Assembly (NCBI GenBank): GCA_024741835.1
Contig: JAENRP010000419.1
Coordinates: 7,670 to 34,856 of the forward strand
Direction of reading: 5' to 3'
From: Diplocarpon mali
Taxonomy: Eukaryota; Ascomycota; Leotiomycetes; Helotiales; Drepanopezizaceae
Length of the DNA stretch: 27,187 bases
Shown here in pieces: positions 10,716 to 21,002 of the stretch. The notes under the pieces were generated by a model. That model saw only the letters and a program-made list of their open reading frames with translations. It searched no databases and was not told the origin of the DNA. Positions within the stretch are counted from its first letter, which is position 1, and every line of letters starts with the position of its first letter. A program made the translations under genes and the position numbers.

Positions 10716-10910
10716 TATTAAAATAAGTAATATAGCTATTACTTTAATATATTATCATATAACCCTACTGCTTAATTAATAGGATATTAATATATATATA
10801 GCTATAGGTAAGAAAGGGGTAACCTTCCTTCTTTAACTCTTACTAATATATCGACTATCGACCTTTAGAAGTTTCCTATACCTACTGCGCCGACTCACTT
10901 AAGCTCAATA
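10716..10910 (+). repeat. 3' LTR of element A (195 bp)
   Basis: Starts TATTAAAATAAGTAATATAG, a RIP-changed form of TGTTAAGATAGGTGATACAG, and ends AAGCTCAATA. The GCTAT target duplication follows at 10911-10915. Confidence 0.93.
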
Positions 10911-10915
10911 GCTAT

Positions 10916-11081
10916 TAAGATAGCTTTAAGCTTAGAGGTAGATCAGCCTTCTTAGAAAGTAGACTCTGGCGCTATAAGACACTTCTTTAGTATATAGAAC
11001 GATTTTATTAAAATTAGGAAGTAGAATAACCTAAAGCAAGTTAGAATAGCAAACGGCGCGCTCTTAGAAGCAATTGGCTAT
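10916..11081 (+). pseudogene. Outer copia protease (piece 2 of 4)
   Basis: Joined to the codon begun at 4770, the frame reads on into LEVDQPS, a stop, then KVDSGAIRHFF. This is the copia aspartic protease motif (W-x-x-D-S-G-A-x-x-H) with the Trp turned into a stop (TGG to TAG) and the catalytic Asp kept. It continues VRIANGALLEAIGY up to the TRIM insertion at 11081. The protease would cut the Gag-Pol polyprotein. The frame across both junctions is intact. Confidence 0.85.
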
Positions 11082-11166
11082 TGTCGTACATAATACCGCT
11101 CGGCCAAAATGTGAATCCATACCTTAGGGCGCGTACTAGCATATTTAGCCTATTTTCTATATAACA
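11082..11166. repeat. Left LTR of the TRIM-like element (85 bp)
   Basis: Begins TGTCGTACATAATACCGC and ends TTTTCTATATAACA. It matches the right copy except at five transition sites, which spoil its inverted ends. Confidence 0.9.
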
Positions 11167-11494
11167 CACCCCCTAGGTCGTCGGAAGAACAGTTTTTCCA
11201 GCGGCCTAAGTACTAGCCTAGTCTATAGTAGCATAGATGTGGCGTATAGACTACTAAGCTAGTAGAAAATAGGTGGTCGGAAGGCCGGAATGCATTTTTC
11301 TTCGGCCATACGTCGGAGGTCGTTTTACTCGAATCTGTCGAAACTTCTATCAATGCAGTCGAAACCGAGTATAATCATTGCCGAATTCTTTGAAAAGTGG
11401 TTTACCAGTAGAACTTCGAAGCGAGAAACGTCGGCTAAACCTTGCGCAAAAGGAATGCGAAAAGATTTATTGCTGCGCTCATAGGGCTTATAAC

Positions 11495-11579
11495 TGTTGT
11501 GCATAATACCGCTCGGCCAAAATGTGAATCCATACCTTAGGGCGCGTACTAGCATATTTAGCCTATTTTCTGCACAACA
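11495..11579. repeat. Right LTR of the TRIM-like element (85 bp)
   Basis: Begins TGTTGTGCATAATACCGC and ends TTTTCTGCACAACA, with perfect 9-bp inverted termini. The GCTAT target duplication follows directly. Confidence 0.9.
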
Positions 11580-11584
11580 GCTAT

Positions 11585-13232
11585 AGAGACTGTATTATTA
11601 ATAATAAACTAATGCTATATAATATATAATACGTTCTATCATTTAATAATACTCGACTTATATCAGTCTCAAAGCTCGGCGACGATAATATTACTATGAT
11701 CTTTAGTAAAGAAGAGGCAAAAGGGTATTAAGGCAATAATATAGTATTTACTGCACTATAGCTTAGTGGATTATTCACTTTATCTCGATCGTATACTACT
11801 ATTGCAACTGAAGCAGATGAAAAGGCTATGAACCTTAGCCTTATGCAACCTTTAGAACTAATTAATATAGAGACGATACTGCAAAATTCGAATAAAACGG
11901 ATTCAGAGCTCCTCTATAGGAGACTAGGTCACCTTAACTATACTGAGCTAAAGAAGCTAGTCGATGACAACTATAGCTTGAATATAGAAGCTCGAATCGC
12001 TCTTAAAGAAGAGAGAAACTGCGAAAGCTGCTTAATAGGTAGAATAAAGGAGCAATTTAATAAGAAAATAGATATAAGAATAGATAAGATCTATAAAAGA
12101 CTTTATGCTAATATATTAGGAATATTACTACTATTAATTAAGGGGTATCGCTACTTCCTATTAGTAGTAGATAACGCCTGCAGATGCTATTAGATAAGGC
12201 TATTAAAGAATAAGAGCGCTGATAAGATATAGCTAAAAATCAAAGACTTAAAGAAGCAACTAGAGATAGAGAACTTTACTTTAGTAGTATATTAGAGGTC
12301 TGATAATAGTATAGGAGAGTTTGGAGGCAGATTCTTACTATAGCTATTAGAAGGAGGTATGACCCTAGAACCTTTACCTGCTTATAAGCATAGTTTAAAT
12401 AGTATTATCGAATATTGGATATACGAAATTATAAAAATAGCTCGCTCTTGCATATATAACGCTAAGATAAACAGCTATATATGGTACTACGCTATAAAGT
12501 GGGCCTATAGGCTGAAGAATAGGAGGCCTACGAAGGCTCTACCTTTTAGAGAGCTAAAAGGCCTAACTCTATTAGAGGCGTACTTAGAATATACTGAAGA
12601 TCTTTTAAAAATCAGAGTATTTAGGTCTAGGGCGTTCCTATTAAATAATAGAGGAAATAGCCTAGGTAAGTTCGAGTTAAGAACTATAATAGGAGCTTAG
12701 ATACTTATAGGTATAATAAGCTCGAAGACGTATAAGCTATTAAACGTTGAGACTTTAAAAGAACTAATATCTGCTAATGTCAAATTTGACGAATACTTAA
12801 CGTATAACGTAAGAGAAGCATAACTGTAGGAAAGACCTTAGAATAAGAGGCTAGCATATAGTGCTATAAGCTTAATAAGACCTATAAGGCCAGTAGATAT
12901 TACTGAAAGACCTTTTGTAAGAGTTATAGAAAGGCTAGTATATGAAACTGAGAGAGTATATAGTATTGAAAGACCTATAATATTAGAGTCGTTAGAAAAC
13001 AGGCAGATTAGCAATAAAGCTGAAGTAAGAGGTACTAAACCTTAAAGGGTAATAGAAAATATCCCTAAAGCGTCTGATCAACGCGTTCTAAAGCAAATAG
13101 AGACTCCTACCTTATGGTATAGTAGGAAGCTAAAGCTAAAACGAGTATTTGGCGAGATTAATACTTAAGAGAGTGTATTGACCTTTATAGGAAATCAACC
13201 AACTGTTCCTATAGAGGTAATATTAGTATATA
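11585..13232 (+). pseudogene. Outer copia integrase (piece 3 of 4)
   Basis: Continues in frame from the protease across the TRIM. A protease tail (FNNTRLISVSKLGDD) leads into gag-pre-integrase near 11906-12050: LLYRRLGHLNYTELKKL then CESCLIGR. This is an HHCC zinc finger with the first His changed to Tyr. The core follows: YANILG (first catalytic Asp to Asn), GYRYFLLVVDNA, SDNSIGEF (second Asp kept), then PAYKHSLNSIIEYWI (Glu kept) and KNRRPTKALPF. From about 12700 a less conserved linker runs to the junction with element B at 13232. Two stretches without stops remain (11828-12193 and 12359-12700). The integrase would insert the cDNA; it is dead here through stops and the Asp change. Confidence 0.88.
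13228..13232. repeat. Target-site duplication ATATA, left copy (element B)
   Basis: ATATA precedes element B and ATATG (19331-19335) follows it. The one mismatch is G-to-A in a TpG context, as RIP makes. ATATG restores the outer reading frame codons TAT GAC. Confidence 0.8.
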
Positions 13233-13427
13233 TGTTAAGATAGGTGATACAGCTATCACTTTGATGTATTATCATATGACCCTATTGCTTAGTTAGTAGG
13301 ATATTGATACGTATATAGCTATAGGGAAGAAAGGGGTAACCTTCCTTCCCTAACTCTTACTAATATATCGACTATCAACCTTTAGAAGTTTCCTATACCT
13401 ATTACACCGACTTACTTAAGCTTAATA
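13233..13427 (+). repeat. 5' LTR of element B (195 bp)
   Basis: Starts TGTTAAGATAGGTGATACAG and ends AAGCTTAATA. Aligns end to end with the LTRs of element A. Confidence 0.93.
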
Positions 13428-13441
13428 GGTTATAAGCCTTA
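13428..13441 (+). promoter_or_regulatory. Primer-binding site, half-tRNA iMet type (element B)
   Basis: GGTTATAAGCCTTA directly after the LTR, identical to element A and complementary, allowing for RIP changes, to the initiator tRNA-Met anticodon arm. Confidence 0.75.
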
Positions 13442-13543
13442 GATAGACCGATAATAGATTATTAACTTCCCTTAGAAAGCACTTGCGCCGCAACTATTAG
13501 TAGGAAGTTGAACGAGACTTATAGTAAGAGGCGAGCAATCGGC

Positions 13544-13677
13544 GAATAAGAGGTATAATTCCCTATTTAGCCAACCTATATTGCAAGAGGTATGATTCCT
13601 TGCTCTATAACCCTTTGGTACTGCAAGAGGTATAATTCCTTGCTTTACTATATTTCATAAGAGGTATAATTCCCTGC
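13544..13677 (+). repeat. Leader hairpin array of element B (four copies)
   Basis: Four imperfect dyads lie at about 13544-13567, 13583-13603, 13623-13643 and 13656-13677. The second and third are best preserved: GCAAGAGGTATGATTCC then TTGC, which pairs GCAA/TTGC and GG/CC around a seven-base loop. A fifth, looser GATAAGAGGACTTCCTCCC-like block follows near 13702. This lies in the untranslated leader between the primer-binding site and gag. Confidence 0.7.
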
Positions 13678-13802
13678 GTTATAGCCTAAAAACCCTTTTT
13701 AATAAGAGGACTTCCTCCCTATTTAATACTTCTATAATACCTGCTATTTAATCATTTCAACTTTTCGATAGAAGGAGTGCCCTTAACTATTTAATTTATT
13801 TG

Positions 13803-16800
13803 ATTTTAAACGCAATTCTATTTGAAATAGCAATAGCATCTGATTCCGATCGAAACACTAAGCCTAAAGACCTTTAACTCTTTTAGAAGAACTGGCAATG
13901 ATGGTTCGACGATTTAGAGCTTTACTTTAAGAGTAAAGGCATTGAAATAGCAATTTAAAAGACACTTATTAAATATGCGAGAATAGCCTCCTATACTCCC
14001 TCTACTGATTCGTCTACTTCTACTTTAATAGCTAATACAATTGCTAAGGATTTGCCAAATATACTAAATAAGCTTAGCTTAAGAGCTTTAGTAGATAATA
14101 ACTGAGAATCCTAAAGGCAGATTTTAAATATGGAAAAGGAGAAGGAGTATAGGCTAGCCTTAGCTAAATGCAAGCTTAAGATTAATAGAGGTTTAAGCAA
14201 TAAAGACCGAGATTTTATTTAAGTTTATAATAATATAAAGATAAGATAGGATACTTTAAAGGTAAAATACTTTTAGACAACTGCCCTTAATACTTAGCAT
14301 TTGCTATAGCAGATCACTTCATTTTAGTATAAAAAAGATAAAGATAGTAAAGATATAGATATAAATATAGACTTTGCTTAGTCTATATTATATAAAGTAA
14401 GGAGGAGAGTAAGAGCTATAGATCCTAAGATAGCTATGACTTTTAAGAAAACTTAGCTTTTTAGTTTCCTACTTAATAGCCTCCCTCTTAAGTTCGCTAT
14501 TATAAAATAATTTCTTCTTATCTAACCTAACCTTAAGATCTATAAGAAGATCGACCTCCTTCGAACTGTTGAGTAAGACTTTAAAGGATACTCTAAATCA
14601 GCAAATGCCGCGTTATAAGGCAATAATAAGCCTAAGAAGAGGAAGGAGCGTAGGATAAGCCCTTAAGCTTATTAGGGATGCTACTTCTATAATAGTACTT
14701 ATAATATTACTAATTGTAAAGTTAAAAGGCAATTGATCGATATAGTCGCTAGCTTTAATATTAAGAAGCAATTGAAGCAAAAGTCAAAAAGCAAACTGCC
14801 CTTATCCCGCCGAAGGCCGCAACTATTAAGGAAAGGCAAAGGAAAAGGCTATTTAGCCAAAACTTTAGCAGATACCTTTAATAATAATAGTAGGTTATTT
14901 AAACCTAAATCTACTTTTAATAATTCAGATAATAATTATAATAAAGATGCCTATATCTTAAAAGCCGATCTCTATAAGATCTCTGAATCCGATTGGTATA
15001 GTAATACTAGTTGTATAGCATATATAACTAACAAATCCTACCTATTTAAAGGCCCGCTTACTAAAATAAAAAGGCACTTTATTAAAGTTGGTAGTAGAAG
15101 GTTATATATAGACTCAATAGGTATAGTAGAGATGAATATTATTAGCGTTTCTTTCCTTTTGCAAAATGTTCTCCTTATACCTAGCTTAAGCATTAATCTC
15201 TTATCTAATTATAAGATCTATATAAAGTTGAATTATATAGGAGTTTTTAATAATCAATTTATATAGTTTATAAATAATAACTATAAAGTGATCTTTAAGG
15301 TTAAAATTAAAGATAGACTTTATATTATCTTAAAGGTAATATTATAGAAATTGACTCTTAAGCCAGACTTATAAGTAAATTCCTTTAAGGAAAGTGCACT
15401 CTTTGCCCTAATATAATTAAGCGAGGATAAGGAGAATAGATAGACTCTTAAGCTAGGATTATAAGTGAATTTGGTAGAAATGACTCCTAGGCCAGGACTG
15501 CGAGTAGATTCTGCAAATTCGCTAACGACGACTCTTAGGCCAGGATCGTAAGTGAAATTCGCAGAAATGACTCCTAGGCTAGGACCGCGAGTGAAATTCG
15601 CAAATTCATTAAAGACGACTCCTAAGCCGGGACCGCGAGTAGATCTCGCCATTTCTAGGAAATCGACTCTTAAGCTAGGACCGCGAGTAGATCTTGCAGT
15701 TTTATTAAAAATAACTCCTAAGCCAGGCTTGCAATTAGAAAATGGTAAAACCTTAAACTGCTATTATTAGTCCTTTCTAGCCGCTGATAATAAAGTATTA
15801 ACTGACAATAGGCTACTAAAGCTATTAGAAGCCAAAAGCCTATTAAGGTATTAGCTAATATATAGAAGATTCGCGTATCTAAGGCTAGAGAAATTAAAGG
15901 GCCTATATAAGGTCTTGATTTTAAAATAGAAGATCTAAGTACTAAAGGATCGCCTAGTATACTGAATTTGCAAGCTAATAAAACTTTAAAATCGGACGCA
16001 AACTAAGCTTAATCTATAGAAAGATTCGATACTAATGCTAATATCTATTAATACTGCTAGACTATTTATAACTTTAATTAAAGGAAATAATTAGTTTTCT
16101 CAAATAGTAGATAACTCTACTTAATAGATATAGATCATTTGCGCTAGGACTAAATCTAAGCTTATAGAAAAGCTGGAAACTTAGAAAGTGATAGAAGAAC
16201 GCCAGACTTAGTTGAAGCTAATAGCTATTAGGTCTAATAACGCATTAGAGATTAAGGTAAAGCTTAACGAATAGGCAAAATAAGGAGTTTATTATAAACT
16301 AATTATAATATATAAAGGTTCCTATTAAAATAGTATTATTAAGCGAAGCATCTAGTAAGCAAAGACTAACTATTGCGCTCTATTGTAAGATACTAACCTA
16401 CTACTAGAATTCTAAGACCTTACGATTAAGGTAGACGTATACTTATAAAATAGAATAGGTAGTAGACTAATAATCAATAGCACCCGAATATCACTATATA
16501 AGGCATATTTTAAATAGAAACTAAGCTTAGACTATATTCGCATCTTTAAAAGCGTTTGCTACTCTTATATTAGCCTAAAGTCTTAGCCTGCGGGTATAAA
16601 GAGTAAGAAGCTAATAGACTAAGGTAGAGAGTATATATTTGTTAAGTATATTAAATAGATAATAAAGCAATAGATAGTATATGCGCTAGATCTAGGGTAA
16701 GTAATTATATCCTTAGTAATTGAGTTCGACGAATCTTAAAATAGGGGAGAGCTATCCTTAAAGCTCTATATACTTAGAGATTCGCAAGGTATACCACTTG

Positions 16801-18842
16801 ATAGTAATACTATTAAGCCGAACTAATAACCCCTTTCTCTTAGCTTAAGTATATTAAGCGCACCTGCTGATCGATAACTAGCTGGTCGTCTAAAGGCTGA
16901 ATAGACTATTCCTATTGTTCGCAAACTGCCTAAAGTATAAAACAACTTCGATATCGTCATCCCTTTAATTAAAGCGCCTATAGTAAAGGATATTCCTAAA
17001 ATAGGTATAAGTAATAATAAGCCTTTACTACTAGAAAGCGGTTCCTTAAATAATAAGCCTATAGAACCCATAGCCGAACCTATATCCTTAAAGAGGAATA
17101 GAAACCTAGAACTAGAAGACACCTTAGATAAATGTAAGTCTAAGCGTATCTGGGCTATAATAGCGCATAGGATCTATAAGCTTAAACTTTAATAGAGCTT
17201 TAATAAAGATAATGCGTTCCTAGCCGCTAAGGGGATAATGAAAATCTCTCTTCTAAAGACGTACGATAAAGCTATTAATAACCTAGAGAATAGAGCAATA
17301 TAAAGTAAGGCAATCTAAGAGGAGATAAGCTCTTTTACTACAAATGGCATATAGATAAAGGAACTGACGCTAAAGGATATGAACCTAGTATTAATAAAGT
17401 GGATCTTTATAATTAAGATATATGCAGATAGAACCCTAAAGTGTTATAAAGCAAGGCTTATAGCTAAGGGCTTCTCTTAATAGTATAGAGAAGACTATTT
17501 CAATACGTTCGCGCCAATAGTTCGCATAGACACCCTTTATATATTTATAGCAATAGTAGCCGCTAAGGACCTTAAATGCAGATAATACAATATTAAAAAT
17601 GCATTTATTAAAGCAACTATAAAGGAACGGATTTTTCTCTCCTGACCTAACGGTATTCCTATACGCGCTAGCCACTCTCTTTATATACTTTGCAGTATCT
17701 ATAGGCTTAAATAATTAGCTTATAATTAGAACCTCTTATATAGCTCTACTCTAGTAAAAATGGGATTCGTTCAAAGCCTAGCTAACCCTTATCTATTTAC
17801 CTATATTAAGCGTAGAATTAAGTTGCTACTATATATTAATAATATTACTATAGCTGCGAAAACAACTACTTAATTAGATTAGTTCTTTATAATAATTCGG
17901 AAACATTTTAATACTAAGGATCTAAGGGGAATTTATAAGATCCTTAGCATCTGCGTCATAAGGAACCGCTCTATTTAAGAACTCTAGTTAGATTAAGAGC
18001 AGTATATTAAGAAGATCCTAAACTAAATAGGACTCTCTACTTATACTTCTAACTTTAAGTCAAAGCGTACTCTAATCGAAGGAAAGTATAACAAATTAGA
18101 GCCTACTAATGAAAATAAGTAGAGAGGAGATCTAAAGAAGTACTAATAGGATATTAGAGCGATTATATATACTATAGTATATATAAGACCAGATATCGCC
18201 TTTATTACTAGGCAACTTAGTTAAAACCTAAAGGATCCGACGATTTAATATAAGAATGTAGTTAAGCGACTTAAAAGGTACCTTTAATTAATAATCATAT
18301 AAAAGGTAAGATATAGATTAATAAAACATATAAGCGCAAAGCTTAAGGTATATACTAATTCTAATTAGGCAAATATAAAAGGTCGGAAAAGTATATCTAG
18401 AAGCGTAGCAGTACTATATAGCAGACCTATATTATAAGGAAGTAAGAAGTAGAAATCAATAGCTACTGCAAGCACTAAGGCCGAATATATATCAATATTA
18501 TTAAATTGTAAGTAAGGATTATAGATTGCCTAAGTTTTAAAAGATATAGGTTTTACTAAGTATATTAGATAAGATAAGAACTATATTAATCTTTAAGTAG
18601 ATAATATAAAGGCAATTATACTTATAAAGAATCCATACTTGCATAAGCGATCGAAATATATTAATATTGCTTACTACTTTATCCGCGACCTTATTATAAA
18701 GAATAAGTTATCGATTACCTATATCCTAACCGATCGAATAGTAGCAGATGGATTTATAAAGCTATTAGAGATAGTTGCAAAGTTCAAAGCGTTTAAAGAC
18801 ATACTAGGGTTATAGAAGACAGTAGGGGCTTAGCAGGCTTAA
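13803..18842 (+). pseudogene. Element B gag-pol, stopped but nearly complete
   Basis: A single frame holds all domains. The N-terminus is approximate (no intact ATG; the frame is protein-like from about 13803, ILNAILFEIAIASDSDRN). The knuckle remnant at 14679-14717 reads CYFYNSTYNITNC, fitting CX2CX3HX4C with one Cys and the His both turned to Tyr. The protease at about 14985 reads DWYSNTSCIAYITNKSYLF, where the family would have WYSDTSC. A seven-unit repeat array at 15443-15770 follows, then integrase with YRRFAYLRLEKLKGL and ICKL. RT has CYKARLIAKGFS, then a stop, then YREDYFNTFAPIV, and the active site YINN at 17832-17843 (both Asp lost, from YVDD). RNase H has STKAEYISIL and YINIAYYFIRD. 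No frameshift was found at the points checked. Dead through stops and lost catalytic Asp. Confidence 0.88.
15443..15770 (+). repeat. In-frame 39/48-bp repeat array between protease and integrase (element B)
   Basis: Seven units begin at 15443, 15482, 15530, 15569, 15617, 15665 and 15713; the spacings are 39, 48, 39, 48, 48, 48, all multiples of three. Typical translated units are TPRPGLRVDSANSLTT, TPRLGPRVKFANSLKT, TPKPGPRVDLAISRKS and TLKLGPRVDLAVLLKI. The short form lacks three residues (for example TLRPGS, stop, VKFAEM). The array is Pro/Gly-rich and basic, continuous with the protease frame before it and the integrase frame after it. A related single copy lies upstream at 15353. Confidence 0.92.
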
Positions 18843-18846
18843 GGAC

Positions 18847-19010
18847 GACTCCTAGGCCTGCCTTGCGAGTTAAGTCATATAGTCTTATAAAGGAAAGTTT
18901 TTAGATCGACTCCTAGGCTTAGACTACGAGTTAAGTTATATAGTCTTATAAAGGAATATCTTTTAGGAAATTTGACTCTTAGTCCTACCCTGCGAGTAGG
19001 ATTGGTGATT
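18847..19010 (+). repeat. Three motif copies before the 3' LTR (element B)
   Basis: The array motif (GACTCCTAGGCC... GCGAGT) recurs at 18847, 18908 and 18974, spaced 61 and 66 bp. The first two are followed by TATAGTCTTATAAAGGAA. The spacing differs from element A (64 and 64) and is not frame-preserving. Confidence 0.85.
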
Positions 19011-19126
19011 TCAATAGAGGTTACTATTAATTGATTGTTTTTAATTTAAAGAGATACTTAGGAGTTGGATTAGCATAAAAGGATAATTATTATTTTCCTA
19101 ACTATAGGTCAATCGGAGTAAGGTCT

Positions 19127-19135
19127 AAGTAGGGG
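19127..19135 (+). promoter_or_regulatory. Polypurine tract (element B)
   Basis: AAGTAGGGG directly before the 3' LTR, the counterpart of 10707-10715 in element A. Confidence 0.72.
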
Positions 19136-19330
19136 TATTAAGATAGGTAATATAGCTATCACTCTAATATATTATTATATAACCCTACTACTTAATTAGT
19201 AGGATATTGATACGTATATAGCTATAGGGAAGAAAGGGGTAACCTTCCTTCTCTAATTCTTACTAATATATCGACCATCGACCTTTAGAAGTTTCTTATA
19301 CCTACTGCGCCGACTCACTTAAGCTCAATA
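19136..19330 (+). repeat. 3' LTR of element B (195 bp)
   Basis: Starts TATTAAGATAGGTAATATAG (TG to TA at the first dinucleotide) and ends AAGCTCAATA. The target duplication ATATG follows. Confidence 0.93.
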
Positions 19331-19335
19331 ATATG

Positions 19336-21002
19336 ACGCATTAAGTCAAAATCCAAAAGAATAGAGAGAAGTAATACTAAGTGAATTCGAAGTTATAAAA
19401 TTAGCAGAAACCTTTAAAATAATATTAAGTAAACCTCTTATTAAGAGAAAGCTAATAAAATCGAGATTAGTTCTGCGAAATAAGATTGTAAATAGAGTAT
19501 TAGTAAGAAGGAAGGCTCAAATCGTATTAAAAGGCTATAAGTAATAGTATGAGGTAGATTACTTTAATACTTTTACTAGTATTATTAAGCATATAACTCT
19601 ATAAGTTCTACTTGCCTTTGCAGCCTTAAGAGACTTAGAAATTGAGTAAATCGATATCAATATAGCCTTCTTAAATGCGTACTTAGCTAAAGACGTATAT
19701 ATGGCACTACCAGACGATAAATGCAACCTATTTTACGAATTATACCCTTAACTTCGCGGAAAATAAGCCTATATTAAGCTTCTTAAGTCATTATATAGCT
19801 TAAAACAAGCACTTCGAGAATAGTAGCTACTAGTTAAAGATAAAATGGAGAAGGCTGGCCTATAAAGCGCTAAAGTAGATCTAAATCTATTTATATAGGA
19901 AAATCAAGCTAATAATATAACTGCGTATATATTAGTCTTTATAGATAATATACTAATTATTAGAAAATAATAAGATTGCAATTACTTTAAAAAGAAGATT
20001 CTTAATACTTAGAAAGGAAAAGACCTAAGGCCAATTAGCACCTTTATTAGAATATAAGTTAAACGAGATCGTAAGGCTAGAATGCTACAAATTCACTAAA
20101 CAGACTATATTAAAAAGATTCTTAATAGATTTAAGATGGCTAATTGCAAAGGGAATAACCTGCTAGCCTTAGCTAGTATAGTATTAAGGAAATTAAGTAT
20201 AGATAAAGCTTATACTAACGAGCTACTATAACCTAAAGATATCTTACTTTATTAGCAAATTATAGGAAGTATTATATACCCCTCGAACTTTACAAGGCTA
20301 GATATCTCCTATATTATCGGCCAATTGGCATAGCATATGGCAACCCCTTTATAAGATCACCTTTAAGCTATAAAACCCCTTTTGCAATACTTATAAAAGA
20401 CCGCCGAAGATAGAATTACATATGGAAAAGGCGAACTAAATCAATTCGACGCTTATACAGATGCCACTTAGGCTATTAAAAACGATAGGAAGTTATTCTA
20501 AGGCTAGCTTATTAAGTATAATAGAGGAGTTATTAGCTGGGCTGCAAATAGGTAAAAATCTACTTCTTTAAGTAATAAATAAGCCGAGATAATAGCGGCT
20601 TCCGATAGCTTAAGAGAGGTAGCTTAAATGCTAAAGCTATTTGCCGACCTTAATATACAACTCGATCGATTACCTTATTTATAGCTTAATAATAAAGGAG
20701 CGAGATCTCTTATTAAAGAACGAAAATTTTCAGCTAAATCGAAGCATATCGACATTCGACACTTTTATATAAGAGACAATATAGTAGCTAAAGGTAAAAT
20801 AACAGTAGCTTATATACCTGGAAACGATAATATGGCAGATTCCCTTACAAAAGCTCTACTAGGACCCGCTTTCGAGAAATACAAGGGTTATATAGGCCTA
20901 CTAGAGCGAAAATCGACAAAAGAAGGCTATATAAAGGGAGGAAACCCATAGGAAAGCTATATATAGGGAGGAAATCTATAATACAACTATATAAAAGGGT
21001 GA
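19336..21002 (+). pseudogene. Outer copia reverse transcriptase and RNase H (piece 4 of 4)
   Basis: In frame with piece 3 after counting the target duplication once. It starts ALSQNPKE, stop, REVILSEFEVIKL, the usual copia RT lead-in. Motifs that follow are FLNAYLAKDVYMALP, LLKSLYSLKQALRE and the active site FIDN at 19938-19949 (from YVDD, last Asp to Asn). RNase H near 20445-20880 has DAYTDAT, GVISWAANR, AEIIAASDSLREVA, HIDIRHFYIRDNIV and MADSLTKALLGPAFEKY. The first stop after these is 20949-20951. Beyond it the frame continues as a 10-residue repeat, and the next TGA is at 21000-21002, so the natural end is uncertain. This enzyme would copy the element RNA to DNA; it is inactive here. Confidence 0.88.

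Larger units (their letters stand above)
4772..10910 (+). mobile_element. Element A: inner-family Ty1/copia retrotransposon, 6139 bp
   Basis: Matching 195-bp LTRs (4772-4966 and 10716-10910) with a perfect GCTAT duplication, inserted in the outer gag-pol in the same orientation. The order inside is primer-binding site, leader with four hairpins, gag with a degraded zinc knuckle, protease, an in-frame repeat array, integrase, RT, RNase H, three DNA repeats, polypurine tract, LTR. It is the same family as element B and 41 bp longer, mostly because its array has one extra 39-bp unit. It carries more stops than B, for example in the protease, where B keeps DWYS and A reads N-stop-YS. Non-autonomous in its present state. 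Confidence 0.95.
11082..11579. mobile_element. TRIM-like mini LTR element, 498 bp
   Basis: Two 85-bp direct repeats (11082-11166 and 11495-11579) flank a 328-bp interior, and GCTAT is duplicated on both sides (11077-11081 and 11580-11584). The right LTR begins TGTTGTGCA and ends TGCACAACA, perfect 9-bp inverted ends of the TG...CA type. The LTRs differ at five sites, all transitions. The interior has no protease, integrase or RT. A 64-residue plus-strand frame (11290-11484) and an antisense one show no family. No clear primer-binding site or polypurine tract was found. An imperfect hairpin lies at about 11211-11264, around TAGTCTATA and TATAGACTA. It is richer in GC and CpA than its host element, so it is younger than most of the RIP or escaped it. 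It would need enzymes from an autonomous element. Confidence 0.85.
13233..19330 (+). mobile_element. Element B: inner-family Ty1/copia retrotransposon, 6098 bp
   Basis: A second copy of the family of element A, inserted in the same orientation in the outer element between integrase and RT. It has 195-bp LTRs (13233-13427 and 19136-19330) and a 5-bp target duplication with one RIP-type mismatch. It is less mutated than A: a 177-residue protease frame (14733-15266) and most of the repeat array lack stops. Differences between A and B are mainly C/T and G/A, so both decayed separately from a close common source. Confidence 0.95.

Noticed and set aside
11290..11555. Overlapping frames on both strands inside the TRIM-like element
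   Set aside because: Short, no motif, and one runs into the LTR. Non-coding interior is the simpler reading.
16823..17675. Minus-strand frames 16823-17122 and 17436-17675
   Set aside because: Antisense shadows of element B integrase and reverse transcriptase.
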